DNA from: Chrysomallon squamiferum
Taxonomy: Eukaryota; Mollusca; Gastropoda; Neomphalida; Peltospiridae
Assembly: GCA_012295275.1 (NCBI GenBank)
Contig: CM022675.1
Location: forward strand, 2,743,197-2,807,196
Direction of reading: 5' to 3'
Length of the DNA stretch: 64,000 nucleotides
In this document: positions 1 to 19,057 of the stretch, piece by piece
How positions within the stretch are numbered: the stretch's first letter is position 1
Layout: each line of letters begins with the position of its first letter
Notes under the pieces: model-generated
Told to the model about the DNA's origin: nothing
Databases searched by the model: none
Seen by the model: the letters and a program-made list of their open reading frames with translations, nothing else
Translations under genes and position numbers: made by a program

Positions 1-180
1 TAATTTGAGTATTTATTGATTTTCTGTAAATAACAATTTATTTTAATTTGAGAGTTTATTGATTTTCTGTAATCAACCATTTATTTTAATTTGAGCATTT
101 ATTGATTTTCTGTAATTAACAATTTATTTTAATTTGAGTATTTACTCATTTTCTTTAAATAACAATTCATTTGAATATAA
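1..180. repeat. About 50-bp AT-rich tandem repeat, 3.5 copies
   Basis: Units built on 'TAATTTGAGTATTTATTGA' plus 'TTTTCTGTAAATAACAATT' repeat about every 50 bases from the window edge to about 180, with a few substitutions. The array may continue beyond the window. Confidence 0.85.
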
Positions 181-1210
181 GCAGTCTTTGTTTCTTTATT
201 CTAAAATCTATTTCTCTGTTAAATGTTTTCAGGTTTAATCTATGCATTGATTTACTAGAAAAAACCATTCCATCCAAGTTATTACTATTATTATTATTAT
301 TATTATTATTATTTTTTTTTTTTTTAATTTTTTATCTGTGAAATAATTGAAGTGAAAGGTTTTAATGCTGATTTTTTGTTTTATTTTATTTGTTTTTAAA
401 CTGCAAAAAAAATTAGTGTCTTAACTCTTTATATTTCAGTGTACAAAACCAAGTAAATTGTAGCATATTTAATAATAATTTATCTGTTTGATACCAATCA
501 CTTAACAATAATAATTTTAATAACAACAACAACAATAGTACTAAGTGGATATGTGATGATGATGATGATTGTTGTTGCTGCTGTTGTTGTTATTATTACT
601 AGTACTACTACTACTGCTGCTGCAGTATATATATATACTCCATATTGATGTGGTAACCTTTTGTTTTCTTTTATTAATTACAATTTTTCTGTTTATTGAT
701 TTGATTATACAGAGCATTATTAAAATAATATCTTAATTAACTGTTAATTATTCTAAATAGTTAATTTATATATTCTATTGCTGTTTTTTATTCTATTGTT
801 CTCTAAAACTAAAATATTAACTGAAATTGTATTTGGAAATGATATGAAGAATCTGGTATTCAATCTGATTCAATACTCTGTGTTATAACTGAGATTTTCT
901 ATCACATTAAGACATTCGTAGAGAAAGTATTTTCTGTCTAGAAATTAGATAAAGTGAAATAATCATGTAAATCCACTCTGAGCCTATATAAACTTATAAA
1001 AATCTAATACTTTTTTTTTTAAATTGTTATTTTTATGATCCATGTTTGTCTTTCAAGGTGGGTACATTAATAAATATTCTGATTTGTTACTTGGGCTTTG
1101 GGTTGTATTAATAGAGCATATTTTAATTTTTATTATGTGTATTTTATTTATACTCATTTATAATATTTGAATATAAATTTTAATTTATTCTGATCAGTGC
1201 TGCTAAAAGA
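181..1210. other. Intergenic AT-rich sequence
   Basis: ATT run at 285-312, poly-T, a GAT/TTG/ACT trinucleotide patch at 520-625 and otherwise unique AT-rich DNA. No open frame or RNA gene that I can support. Confidence 0.6.
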
Positions 1211-1212
1211 TA

Positions 1213-1780
1213 ATGGAGACATCTCTGACACTCAGACATGTTTTTATACATCTCTGACACTCAGACGTGTTTTTATACATCTCTGACACTCAGACCTGTT
1301 TTTACACATCTCTGACATTCAGACGTGTTTTTATACATCTCTGACACTCAGACGTGTTTTTACACACCTCTGACAGTCAGACGTGTTTTTCACATCTCTG
1401 ACAGTCAGACATGTTTTTATACATCTCTGACACTCAGACGTGTTTTTACACATCTCTGACACTCAGACGTGTTTTTACACACCTCTGACACTCAGACATG
1501 TTTTTACACACCTCTGACACTCGGATGTGTTTTTACACATCTCTGACACTCAGACATGTTTTTACACACCTCTGACACTCAGACGTGTTTTTATACATCT
1601 CTGATACTCAGGCGTGTTTTTATACATCTCTGATACTCAGATGTGTTTTTATACATCTCTGACACTCAGGCGTGTTTTTATACATCTCTGACACTCAGAG
1701 ACATGACACTCGGACGTGTTTTTTTCGGGATGTTTTTTAAAAACCTCTGACACTCAGACATGTTTTTAAAAATCTCTGAT
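1213..1780. repeat. About 29-bp minisatellite, about 20 copies
   Basis: The unit 'CATCTCTGACACTCAGACGT' followed by 'GTTTTTATA' repeats head to tail with small indels and T/C changes. No long open frame on either strand. Confidence 0.9.
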
Positions 1781-2054
1781 ACTGCTGGGACTGCTATGTT
1801 GTTTTTAACATTTTATTTAAAAGACATTTTACCTATATAATTATGTGTGTATGTTAACAATACTTTTCACCTTAGTTTTATACCAGCACTTTTAGATTGT
1901 GAACTGAATATCAGTGTTATTAATTCAGCTTTACAAAAGGTTGTGGTATGTATTGTCCTATGTTATATGACGAGATCAGTTTTCTTTCCAGTATTATCAT
2001 TATAGAAATATTCCATGTATTTATCTATTAATTTATTATGATTATTATTATTGA

Positions 2055-2097
<43 letters not shown>

Positions 2098-2968
2098 TTA
2101 TTTAACTAAATTTATTTATTTGTTTCTTTATTATTTTTTATGATATATATTTTTAATTTATTTTGTTTACAATTTCAAAAAAAACCTGTTTCATTTACAA
2201 ACTTACAATAGCCTGCAATTTTAAGATTGTTTTCTTCACTTAATAAATTTTGCATTTATTTCACATTGTGTTGTGTGTTATAAACATTTGTATTTAATGG
2301 AAGGACATCCTCTGTGCTGTATATGGAGGGACAGACACTCTTTGAGTGTATTGTTATTGTTATTGTTATTGTTATATATGAAATTGTATTGGGTAAGTAC
2401 AGGGTAAATATTAGGTATTATTTAATAAGTATTGGTAATAATACTACTATACTCATTATACTGTATTGTGTAAGTACTCAGTCTGTATTGGAGCAGTAGT
2501 TGTTAAGTGTTTGTTAATGTCATGTAATGTTGGGTAGTACTGAGTTATTATTAGGCAAGTCTTGGGTTGTATTTGTAAGTACTGAACAGATAAAGTTTGG
2601 CTAGTATTTGTTGGTATAGGATAAATACAAGACATGTTTTCATAGTGACATGTAAATGTTGGTAGTATTAGGTATGAATTGGGTTTGTATTGTTTACAAA
2701 ATTTAGGAAGTCTTTTGAATGTGACACGGTCAGACATTTACCCGTTAGGTTATCTTTAATATAAATAATGTTTGGGGACAGTTCTAAAAGTTCCAGCATT
2801 TCTCTCTTTCGATTTAAAGAGGGAATTTTTGGTGAGGATTATATAGAAAACAGGAGTTTGTCTTTTAGGGGATGGAAATACAAAGAAAAAAAGAATGAAC
2901 AGTAGATTATTTTTTTAACCCTAACCCTAATCCTGACCCTAACTACAACCCTAAAGCTAGAACTGACC

Positions 2969-3000
<32 letters not shown>

Positions 3001-4110
3001 CTGATTTTACCTATGATGCACAGCTTTCTGTTAGATGTAATGTTAGAAAAAACAGAAACTGTTTTCTTCCTTCTTACTCGAGCAGTGAGAATGTTGTTAA
3101 AAAACGATGATGATGGTGATAAACAAAAAACAAAACAAATTACGGCGAAAATATGTTTTTGTTTTGTTTTATTAATGTAAAAGACAGTGAAGCAAATATT
3201 AATACGACAAAAATACCAAAGTAGAAATAATATGCAATGAGACATATATACAATATAATATATATATATATACAAGATACAAAACTAGTTCATACACAAA
3301 GTACTGACACCCGTGTTCAGTTGAACACTTTCGCGAATGCAGATTATAACTGAAAGCCTCGGCGTTTTCTCCGTTACCATAACACTCGGGAATCTTCGGA
3401 TTTCCTCGTCACAACTCGTACATCATCGTTATTGTACTGTAGTAATGTCGCTAATTAAAATTCATTAAATAATTATACTGTGTTTTGTTCTGTGCAGTAA
3501 AATTATGGAAATTAAAGTATTTTTAAAACAGTAACGAAAAAAAAAGATGAAAAATATTATTATTATTAATCCATTAATAATAGTAAGATACACCATCTGG
3601 CATTACAATCCGAAAACTGCCGATGCCTTCTGAAGATTCCCGTGTCTATTCTAAAGATTATATTTATAATTATGATATTCATGTATATGTAAAGTAACTA
3701 AGTGATTTACATTGATATAGGAATATCTAAACACGAATTACAATGAACGTAACTGTTACTATAGAAACATAGCATCACGTGACTGAAAAGATACCAGATG
3801 TAGAAATGACCACAAGTCCACTCATCTCAGTTTTTAAATAATAAACCTCCACAAATAGAAGCATGATCACGTGTCCCAATGAATTGTTCTGAGAAATCGA
3901 AAACGAAACTAGAACTAATCACGTGACTTTAACTTACTTTTTTTTATTATTATTATTTTTTGTTTTTTCTGTTGTTGTTTTGGGTTTTTTTTTTTTTTTT
4001 TTTTTTTTTTTTGGTAAATATAACTTATTACGACCCGAAGTTGTATTTAATGAAATACCGACATTATTTATTTATTCATTCATTCATTTAGTTATTTATT
4101 TATTTTATTT

Positions 4111-4157
<47 letters not shown>

Positions 4158-4374
4158 ATGTTTGTTTGTTCGTAAAGTAAATAAATCAAAAAAAAAAAAA
4201 AAAAAGAAGAAAAAAAAAAAGGAACAATATCATAAATGCCACACACTCATACCGCATTCACCACGTCTTCGACAGATGATGTGAAGAATTATCTGATTGT
4301 TTTTACATTTGTTTGTGACTGCAATAACCGTTTAGTTCTTTATTTAAAAGTATCCCTCTAAAGTCAGGAACAGA

Positions 4375-4423
<49 letters not shown>

Positions 4424-4636
4424 AAAATATAAAAATAAAATAAAATGAATAAATAAATAAACTAATTTAAAATTAACAAACGAAAGAAACAGAAGAAATA
4501 ATCTTAAAATTAAAAAATTAAACAAGCTCAATAACCTTCAAAAATATAATAATAATAAGTTTGTAAATAAGTTTTGTTCTGATTTCATCATATTAAGTAC
4601 TGCTAGCTCATTCATCAGGGAATATTTCGCTAAAAT
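1781..4636. other. Intergenic AT-rich, microsatellite-rich sequence
   Basis: ATT runs (2040-2097), a GTTATT patch (2350-2375), a short telomere-like CCCTAA patch (2918-2950), a TA run (2972-2998) and long homopolymers (poly-T at about 3988-4012 and 4111-4155; poly-A at about 4377-4418). The homopolymers next to the end of the CBM14 gene could be retroposed tails or assembly-prone tracts. Short open frames here are microsatellite translations. Confidence 0.6.
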
Positions 4637-10230
<5,594 letters not shown>

Positions 10231-10383
10231 GTTGAATTATGACCAGAAACGACTCGACTCGAATTTCTTCAAATTTTCTTTTTTTCAACAAGACGTCCAG
10301 AGATTTCTACTCGACAACGGCTTGGCGTCTGCTACGACACTGCCTGCAACGTTGCTCAAGACAGCACAGTGGCTCTGACGTCG

Positions 10384-10391
10384 TTTTTATA
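10384..10391 (-). promoter_or_regulatory. TATA box of the CBM14 gene
   Basis: TATAAAAA on the minus strand lies in a block that is GC-richer than its surroundings (about 10230-10420). A start 25-30 bases downstream would fall near 10355-10362, giving a 5' UTR of about 130 bases before the ATG at 10230. Spacing and context fit a core promoter; there is no experimental support. Confidence 0.55.
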
Positions 10392-10419
10392 GCTGCTGCC
10401 ACACCGAGGTTATTGACAC

Positions 10420-11364
10420 ACAATTTCTTGTTCAGTTTCTCATTGCATAGACTTGGCAGTAAAACAAACAGTCATTACTTTCTATGTCGGCTCATTTCAT
10501 TGGTCGATTCGTTTCATCAGCGTCTCTGATTGGTCAAGATAAAACAAATCTGGTGAGCATTTCATTAAGAAACACATCACGTCTTAAATTTACCTGAAGA
10601 TAAATGTTAAGAAATGTTTCTAAATGTAGGTGAAATTTGTCTTAATGGACAACGTCAGCGAAAATAATTAGATTCCAAACTCCTTTTAATAACATCATTA
10701 AGTTTATGCAAAACCAAATAAGAAGAGTTTTAAAAATGACATTTTTTTTACTGGCATAATTCCATCAGAAAAAATTTGAAAAGTTTTATTCAAGACAAAG
10801 ATAAATACAGAACCTGTGGTTTGTTTAATAGGAGTGAACAGTGCTTACATTTTCATCTAATTACTACAACACCCAGTTTTTCTCTTCTTCTTCACAATAC
10901 AGATTTTCAGTATCAGATTTGTTTTAATCATTTGTGACTTGCCATTGAGATAAAATATGTGTAGAAACCTTTGTTTCTGTTTCTTCCATATATCCATCCA
11001 TCCATCCATCTCTCTATCCATCAATCCATCCATCTATCTATCTATCCAACCATCCCTCTATCCATCCATTCATCCATCCATCCATCCATCAATCCATCCA
11101 TCCATCTATCTATCTATCTATCGATTCCTCCTACTTTTTTATATATCTTTCGACCCTTATGACTGTCTATCGGTCAGTCTGTCCAAACACAACCACACAT
11201 ACACAGATACGCACGCACGCACGCAAACATACACAGTATAGGCAACTCGTCAAGAAATTATTAGATATTTAAATATTTCACTGTTAATTATACGACAGAT
11301 GACTTCTGCAAAGAGAAACGTGACTGTATAAAGCACCTTCTCATAAACAGGAAATATATCTTTA

Positions 11365-11443
<79 letters not shown>

Positions 11444-11751
11444 GATAAACTACTGTTTTGAGTTTTGTCGTGAAGGGGAAATTGTCCAAAGGGTAATAAT
11501 CCCTGACTAGAGTAATTTGAATGTAACAAGCTGAGTTAACAAATCAGTTCTTCTGAGACAAGTGTTTAACAGAGCGTTCACTTGACTCTGTAGTACACTC
11601 TGCAATAAAACACTGATACACGCCCACACAAATAAACATTTATATTATCACTCTCTCTGATTTGAAAATGGTACTTCACAGAAACAACAATACGAAGACG
11701 AACTGGAAGCTAAAACTGCAACAAAAGGAGCAATAACAGTAATAATAATAA

Positions 11752-11782
<31 letters not shown>

Positions 11783-12162
11783 AAGAAGAAGAGTAATAAT
11801 AATAATAATAACAATAATAATAATAACAGAAATAACAATGAAACGACCAGTTTGGTAGTGGAGTTGTACGAGGCTTGTATGTACAGGGGCAATGTTGACT
11901 TTATCACGAACATGAAAATGTTTATCCTGATTAGGCTGCACGTTTGTTTCTGTCTACCTGCACACAGCACTGCAACGCGTATTTATCTGTTTACAAACAC
12001 GAATAAAAACATGTTTGTGTAATCCAACGTCAAAAGTCGTGTTGCATTAGCACGCGCAGTGGAATGTCGCTTTTCCGGGTCAGTTTATTTAATTATGTTT
12101 GACCACGAACCGACGTCATTACGAGGTTAAACGTCATTTACCTCACACGCCCTTTAATAACG

Positions 12163-12197
<35 letters not shown>

Positions 12198-12660
12198 TAA
12201 GTAAAAAATAAAAATAAAATAAAATAAAATAAAATAAATAAAGTACAACCAGAAAATATTTATGTACGGAACGGATGTAATTCCCTTCAAAATAAAAATA
12301 AGAATTTAGAATAAATAAAATAAATGACGTATTAAAGTTAAAAAGTCATTTTATCAGGTTTATCTCACAGTTTCTTGCTGCTTGTATTGTTATTACTTTA
12401 AATTAAATTAAATTAAATTATCCAATAAATAAATAATGCTTGTATCTTTTATATCATTTTGAACTCAACAACTATTCTTTTAAAACACCCATACACACAC
12501 ATTTGTGTATATGTAAATAATATATATATATATATATATCTGTAGTGATCAGACTCTCTACCTACCTATCTACCTATCTATAATTATGTGTGTGCGTGAG
12601 TGTGTATGTATATATCTACACATATAAATGTATTATCAACAATTACTAAAACTGAAAAAG
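10420..12660. other. Intergenic microsatellite-rich sequence upstream of the CBM14 gene
   Basis: ATCC/ATCT tetranucleotides (10988-11125), ATT run (11366-11443), a GAA/TAA mixed run (11735-11830), ATA run (12167-12192), a TAAA/AAAT patch and a TA run (12518-12538). The 11840-12160 stretch is less repetitive, but I see no exon in it. Confidence 0.6.
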
Positions 12661-12663
12661 GAT

Positions 12664-12717
<54 letters not shown>

Positions 12718-12723
<6 letters not shown>

Positions 12724-12756
12724 AAAACAGTAAATGAACGCAGTAAAAATAGTAAA

Positions 12757-12794
<38 letters not shown>

Positions 12795-13130
12795 CATAGG
12801 AAAGATCAGGCAGTTTAGTTTCAGATTTGTTTTCAGCATCACGTGACTAGCATAACGCATCATACATCTGACTCACTTTCATCCTTATCATCAGTGCAGT
12901 GCACGTTCGCTACAGGACAGCGGCTACATCGTCAGTGATCTGTACCCCGAGTACCACCCACACAACGTCCCGACACCCGCCGCCGTAAATACTGTCAGCG
13001 AATAAAAGTGATTTTAACGTTTCAAGTGAAAAACATTTCTGTCGACATTTCGTTTAAACTGTACTGCTCTGAAACGACTTAATAATTGAACCACACGAGG
13101 AAAGTAAAAGAAAAAAAGAAAAACAGAAAT
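12718..13130 (+). repeat. Left arm of a dispersed inverted duplication (pair with about 16290-16575)
   Basis: The sequence from about 12718 reads, on the opposite strand, almost unchanged at about 16575 down to 16290, with a 3.2-kb spacer. The core of about 200 bp (12875-13085 versus 16530-16330) has only a few differences. It contains the orphan terminal exon annotated separately. Confidence 0.85.
12895..13005 (+). pseudogene. Orphan terminal exon, copy 1 (36-aa C-terminus)
   Basis: After an acceptor ending ATCATCAG, a phase-0 frame of 36 codons starts C-S-A-R-S-L-Q-D-S-G-Y and ends with V-N-T-V-S-E before TAA; the stop overlaps an AATAAA signal at 13001-13006. The block is GC-richer than its surroundings and almost identical to copy 2, which suggests recent duplication or constraint. 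I find no upstream exons on this strand between 10.4 and 12.9 kb, so this copy is probably a detached fragment. The tyrosines (GYIVSDLYPEY) would suit a cytoplasmic tail, but no family is recognised. Confidence 0.45.
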
Positions 13131-13783
13131 AAATAAGAAAAAAAATACGAGACAAATGTGTTGAGACAGAACTAGACGCTTTGACAGGTAAAGGATGTTG
13201 TGACAGTTGTTATTGTCAGTGCAGTGTATGTCCTGTGTTGTTAAACTCGTGTTCCTGTGTGCACACACAATCCTTGTTTCCGTGTTTTGTTTACATCAAA
13301 TCTCTTCTCTTCTGTCAATGAGTGATTCTGCCACACGTCATTTTCATTACGAGCTATTTCCCAATCCAACCAACCTCTCCACAAATGTCATTATTATTTT
13401 ATTTTATCACCTCTACTAAATAGTAAACACTTATTAATTTGTGTTTGTTTCTCTCACGCGAAGGTAGATATGACACAGTTTTTAAACGCTGTGAAAGTCT
13501 TTCTCCACTGAGGATTTTTTACATTCAAAAAAGATGATTTGTGATAATGTTATGTAAATGACAGGTGAATGTTTTAACAAGGTAAGTACAGGTGTAATTG
13601 TTCGTACAGGTGTACGCACACAGGTAAACACATCTAGCCTGGGTACAAATAGCAGCGACTTTGTCCCTGTAAATAATTTATCACTAATTTCTTTCTGAAA
13701 CAAAGTCAATTAACATTTCCGTTCAACGTTCCTCCCTCTGAAAATGTATCATAATTATATTAATAATAATAATAATAATAATA

Positions 13784-13879
<96 letters not shown>

Positions 13880-13894
13880 GTAATAATAATAATA

Positions 13895-13925
<31 letters not shown>

Positions 13926-13978
13926 TATTAATAATAATAATAATAATGATAATAGTAATAATAATAATAATAATAATA

Positions 13979-14014
<36 letters not shown>

Positions 14015-16289
14015 GATAAAAAGAAATATAACAAAGATGAAAAAAAGGAATGAACACAATGACAATAATAATAAAAAATTATAATAAAAAGGAAAATAAA
14101 TAAATAGTGAAAGCTGACAAAGAAGAGAAAGAAGAAGATTATTTTATCAGTTGATTTTTAATCAAATTTAAAGTGTCTCTTCGTCCTGCAGTCTGTTCTG
14201 TATTTAGTAATTCATATCTCCTCTGATGACATAGTACATCCAGTTTTCATATTACGTAATAATTCTTTTCTGTCGTTGTAACCAACAGTTTCAATCGGTT
14301 GATAATCATCAGTATTAAAATGTATTTGAATCTAAACAAATATTATCTGACGTGTTCGGTTTCGTGCGACGGGAAGTTGTAAAGATAAAATTTTACGAAG
14401 CTGTCAGTTTGAGAGAAACGAGGCTCGCTCTTCATTTGACTTGGTAATTCGAAACTGCAGCCGTGTCTCGCGCAAACTCCCGCCGTTTCGTCCACTGTCC
14501 ACAGTGAGATGTAATTGTCTTGACCACTGTGTTTGCTAAGAGGGTAAGAGTTTGCTGTGTTTAACTTTTACTCCCTTTTCCCCGTGCGACCTTTGTGTGT
14601 GTGAAAATAATTGACTGCGACGAACGCATATCAAGGTAAATTAACATTATCATGTTAAATATGTCCGCACTCTAGAAAGTAAATCACCAATCATGAGCTC
14701 GCTTCCAGAAAGAAAAAGCTGAAACATATTTGTTTCTTTGACCTGTTAACTTACTGCTTAACCCTAGATTTTGTTTTATTTTATTTTATTTTATTTTATT
14801 TTAATTAATTAATTAATTTATTTATTTATTAATTATTTTATTATTTATTTATTTATTTAAAATTTTAGCTCATTTTTTCAAGGGGGTGGAAAGGATTTTA
14901 TAAACCAAAGAAGATTTAAGGAAGTTACAGACGAAGTTTAATCATATAAATCAAAACGAATAATATTAATAACATAAATAAAACAGAGAAAGGAAACGCC
15001 GACAAAGAAGGAGAACGATGTTCACTCAGGGATTACCACATTAAGAATAAAATTTATTAAAAGATTGTCCTGTAGGAAGTATCTTTATACCGAAATTTAT
15101 CTGATGTTTGTATTTGTTTCATCCGAACGGAGAGTAAACACAGTATTTACTTTTCAAACAATCACATGTTTACTGAAGACGTTCAGAGAATTTTTCTTTA
15201 TTAACTTCCACTTTATATCGGTGGACTCCCAGACAGCGATTTCCTTTCTGTTATAAATTATCACAGGTTTGAGCTTTAGTGACTCCGCGAGTGTTCAATA
15301 AATAGTCGTATTTGATACGTAGTGGATATATGATAAACAGTGGTATTTGATACGTAGTGGATATATGATAAATAGTGGTATTTGATACGTAGTAGATATA
15401 TGATAAATAGTGGTATTTGATACGTAGTAGATATATGATAAATAGTGGTATTTGATACGTAGTGGATATATGATAAATAGTGGTATTTGATACGTAGTAG
15501 ATATATGATAAATAGTGGTATTTGATACGTATTGCATATATGATAAATAGTGGTATTTGATACGTAGTGGATATATGATAAATAGCTGGTATTTGATACG
15601 TAGTAGATATAAGATAAATAGCGGGTATTTGATACGTAGTATATATGATGAGTAGTAAGTATTCAGTATGTAGTAGATATACGATAAGTAATAAGTATGT
15701 GGTGTATTAGCAATGAGCGAATGGTGGGTACTGAGTAAGTGGGTGATAAATAGTGAGTACTGTACTAGACAGTGAGCTGTGAGTCTATGTTGGGTAATAA
15801 AGAGTGAGGTTTTAGAAGTATGTGTAGATGGATGAAATCGAATACTAGTTACACATAAACTACTGTTCGGTAGTAAGTCACTTGATGAATATTTACTTAA
15901 ATGTAACAGCTGTATACCATTTTGTAAACTACATCAAAATTCAATATTTATTTTTAATTGCAGAATTAAATTTATCAGGAATTTTAAAAAGTTATATGCA
16001 GTTTTTATGAAGTTATAAGCAGTATATTAATGTGTGTGTGTGTGTGTGTTTGTGCGCGCGCGTGTGTGTGTGTGTGTGGAAATATGTGCATGAACGCGTG
16101 TATGAAAATATGTAAATTATATTACAATTTAGTCGTATGTGTGCGTATACTTGTGTGTATGAACATTTTCATATTATATCCTGTAGTAATTATTCGGAAG
16201 TGAAAATTAACAAACTCTCTTGCGAAACGTCGAAAAGCATTCATGAGGTCAGAGGTCGTTAAATATTTATTATCCAAGTTCTATGTGTT
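13131..16289. other. Spacer between the inverted arms
   Basis: Contains a 260-bp ATA run (13757-14015), AT-rich filler, a GC-richer unique block (14340-14640) with a donor-like GGTAAGAG near 14543, and a minisatellite (15298-15680, listed separately). The 14340-14640 block could be an untranslated first exon, but nothing downstream confirms it. Confidence 0.5.
15298..15680. repeat. About 33-bp minisatellite, about 11 copies
   Basis: The unit 'ATAGTGGTATTTGATACGTA' followed by 'GTGGATATATGATA' repeats. On the minus strand the 33-bp period keeps an 80-residue frame open, which I treat as an artefact of a unit length divisible by three. Confidence 0.9.
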
Positions 16290-16575
16290 TTCGCTGTGAC
16301 CTTTTGTCGTATGGGTTCATTATTATCGCGTTTCAGAGCAGTACAGTTTAAACGAAATGTCGACAGAAATGTTTTTTACTTGAAAGGTTAAAATCACTTT
16401 TATTCGCTGACAGTATTTACGGCGGCGGGTGTCGGGACGTTGTGTGGGTGGTACTCGGGGTACAGATCACTGACGAAGTAGCCGCTGTCCTGTAGCGAAC
16501 GTGCAGTGCACTGATGATAAGGATGAATGTTTATTTATTTTTTATTTTTACTGCGTTCATTTACCGCTTTGCACG
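16290..16575 (-). repeat. Right arm of the dispersed inverted duplication
   Basis: Reverse-complement partner of about 12718-13130. Its outer flank (16590-16910) is a long CT run, where the left arm has a GT run. Confidence 0.85.
16400..16510 (-). pseudogene. Orphan terminal exon, copy 2 (36-aa C-terminus)
   Basis: Minus-strand frame of 36 codons after the acceptor ATCATCAG, identical to copy 1 except for S2 to T and I12 to F. It ends with TAA overlapping AATAAA. Upstream on the same strand lies an inverted copy of an intron segment of ZP gene B (18450-16930), so this may be the last exon of a decayed or incompletely recognised minus-strand gene. I could not find its preceding exons between 16.5 and 21 kb. 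Confidence 0.45.
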
Positions 16576-16642
16576 CACACACATATATACTCTCTCTCTG
16601 TCTCTCTATCTGTCTCTCTTTGTCTCTCTGTCTCTCTCTCTG

Positions 16643-16677
<35 letters not shown>

Positions 16678-16704
16678 GTCTCTCTCTCTGTCTCTCTCAG
16701 TCTG

Positions 16705-16803
<99 letters not shown>

Positions 16804-16818
16804 CTCTCTCTCTCTCTC

Positions 16819-16891
<73 letters not shown>

Positions 16892-16915
16892 CCGTCTGTC
16901 TCGTCTGTCTCGCCT
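16575..16915. repeat. CT/TC microsatellite
   Basis: A run of about 320 bases of CT with scattered TGTC and TGCC interruptions. Open frames in three phases here encode only Leu/Ser and are not genes. Confidence 0.95.
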
Positions 16916-16929
16916 ATATACAGCTGTTA

Positions 16930-18450
16930 TATAACTGTTTTGTATATAAAACTAATGCACATTACACCTTTTTCAAGTGTTTTTTATGGCTATTGCTGTC
17001 TGTATTAAATACAAAAAAAAAAAAAAAAGTTTTAAACTCGTTTGTCTGGTAAACATTCAGTATGCTGTGACTGCGTCGGTTAAAAATTGAACGTTTAACT
17101 CGCTTCAGTGTCAGTGTTAATTACAACGTGATGAGTACTCTGCACACTACACAGTAATCTGACAACGTGATGAGTACTCTGCACACTACACACTAATCTG
17201 ACAACGTGATTAGTAATCTGCACACTACACACTAATCTGACAACGTGATGAGTAATCTGACACTACACACTAATCTACAACGTGATGAGTAATCTGCACA
17301 CTACACACTAATCTTCAACGTGATGAGTAATCTCCACACTACACACTAATCTACAACGTGATGAGTAATCTCCACACTACACACTAATCTACAACGTGAT
17401 GAGTAATCTCCACACTACACACTAATTGACAACGTGATGAGTAATTTACACACTAATCTACAACGTGATGAGTAATCTCCACAAACTCACTAATCTACAA
17501 CGTGATGAGTAATCTCCACACTACACACTAATCTACAACGTGATGAGTAATTCAGTAATCTACAACGTGATGAGTAATCTCCACACTACTCACTAATCTA
17601 CAACGTGATGAGTAATCTCCACACTACACACTAATCTACAACGTGATGAGTAATCTCCACACTACACACTAATCTGACAACGTGATGAGTAATCTCCACA
17701 CTACTCACTAATCTACAACGTGATGAGTAATCTCCACACTACTCACTAATCTACAACGTGATGAGTAATCTCCACACTACACACTAATCTGACAACGTGA
17801 TGAGTAATCTGCACACTACACACTACACACTAATCTGAGAACGTGATGAGTAATCTGCACACTACACACTAATCTACAACGTGATGAGTAATCTCCACAC
17901 TACTCACTAATCTACAACGTGATGAGTAATCTGCACACTACACACTACACACTAATCTGAGAACGTGATGAGTAATCTGCACACTACACACTAATCTACA
18001 ACGTGATGAGTAATCTCCACACTACTCACTAATCTACAACGTGATGAGTAATCTGCACACTACACACTACACACTAATCTGAGAACGTGATGAGTAATCT
18101 CCACAATACACACTAATCTACAACGTGATGAGTAATCTGCACACTACACATCAACTACAGAGCAACGAGTCTGACAGAAAAATACTCTGTATAACTACAG
18201 CAGCAACAAAGACAGTGCCAACGAAAACTGCGTCTACAACAACCTGCACCACCTGAACAACAACAACAACAACAAAATAATAATAAAAATAAAAATGTCA
18301 GGTTTTATTTTGTTTGATATTATTTTATTTTGATTTATTTATTTATTTATTTTTTTGTATTATTATTATTATTTTTTTTTTTTGAAAACCACAAGAGAAA
18401 CAACGAGGAAGACGAAAGCTGAAAATCAGTTGCACTGAGAAAGACGTTGT
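16930..18450 (-). repeat. Inverted copy of the gene B intron segment 50305-52430, with minisatellite
   Basis: The flanks match the reverse complement of 50305-52430 on both sides. One is the block around 16940-17110 (GTTTAAC, cgcttcagtgtcagtg; matches about 52235-52410). The other is about 18155-18450 (CAACAAC, gaaaaccacaag, gctgaaaatcagtt; matches about 50310-50580). Between them, 17105-18150 is a minisatellite of about 42 bp (CTACAACGTGATGAGTAATC plus CACACTACACACTAAT). The two copies differ in repeat number, so the arrays expanded independently after duplication. Confidence 0.85.
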
Positions 18451-18969
18451 AAACAGAGTCCTGTATCTAAATGTGACAACAACAACAACAAACAGTTGAA
18501 AGATGATTTCAAACCTCAGTTTCAAGTAACACGATGTTTACGTCTGTGCTGCTGTTTCAGAAACCTACATTTCACACAACAACGTCGTTTCGCTCAGGGT
18601 TTAAAAGAAAAACCTGGATATTGATTAAAGTCTAACTTCCTATTGACTGTAATTTAATTTATTTGTTTTGGAACAACAGCTACAACAACGTCTTTGTTGA
18701 TTTGTACGTCTGTCCCAGTGCTGCTGACCCCGGATTAATCACTCAGTCAAATTAACTGACCGAGCCTTGTCTATAACACGTCATTTCCGGTTTTTACATC
18801 ACCGTTGTTCCTGTGTTTTATTATTTTAGTGCTTTTTTATTATGTATTATTATTACTACTACTACCACAACTACTACTACGACTATTATTACTACAGCTA
18901 CCATTACTATTACTACTTTTATTATTTACACACTAACATGACTACTACTATTAATATTATAATTGTCAC

Positions 18970-19057
<88 letters not shown>

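Noticed and set aside
13723-14057. Poly-Asn, poly-Ile and poly-Leu frames
   Set aside because: ATA microsatellite; the same applies to frames at 8868-9194, 32437-32673 and 52410-52730.
16501-17052. Long Leu/Ser open frames
   Set aside because: CT microsatellite read in three phases.
17105-18150. Regular direct repeats resembling a CRISPR array
   Set aside because: There are no unique spacers; unit and spacer repeat together, the genome is eukaryotic and no cas genes are present.
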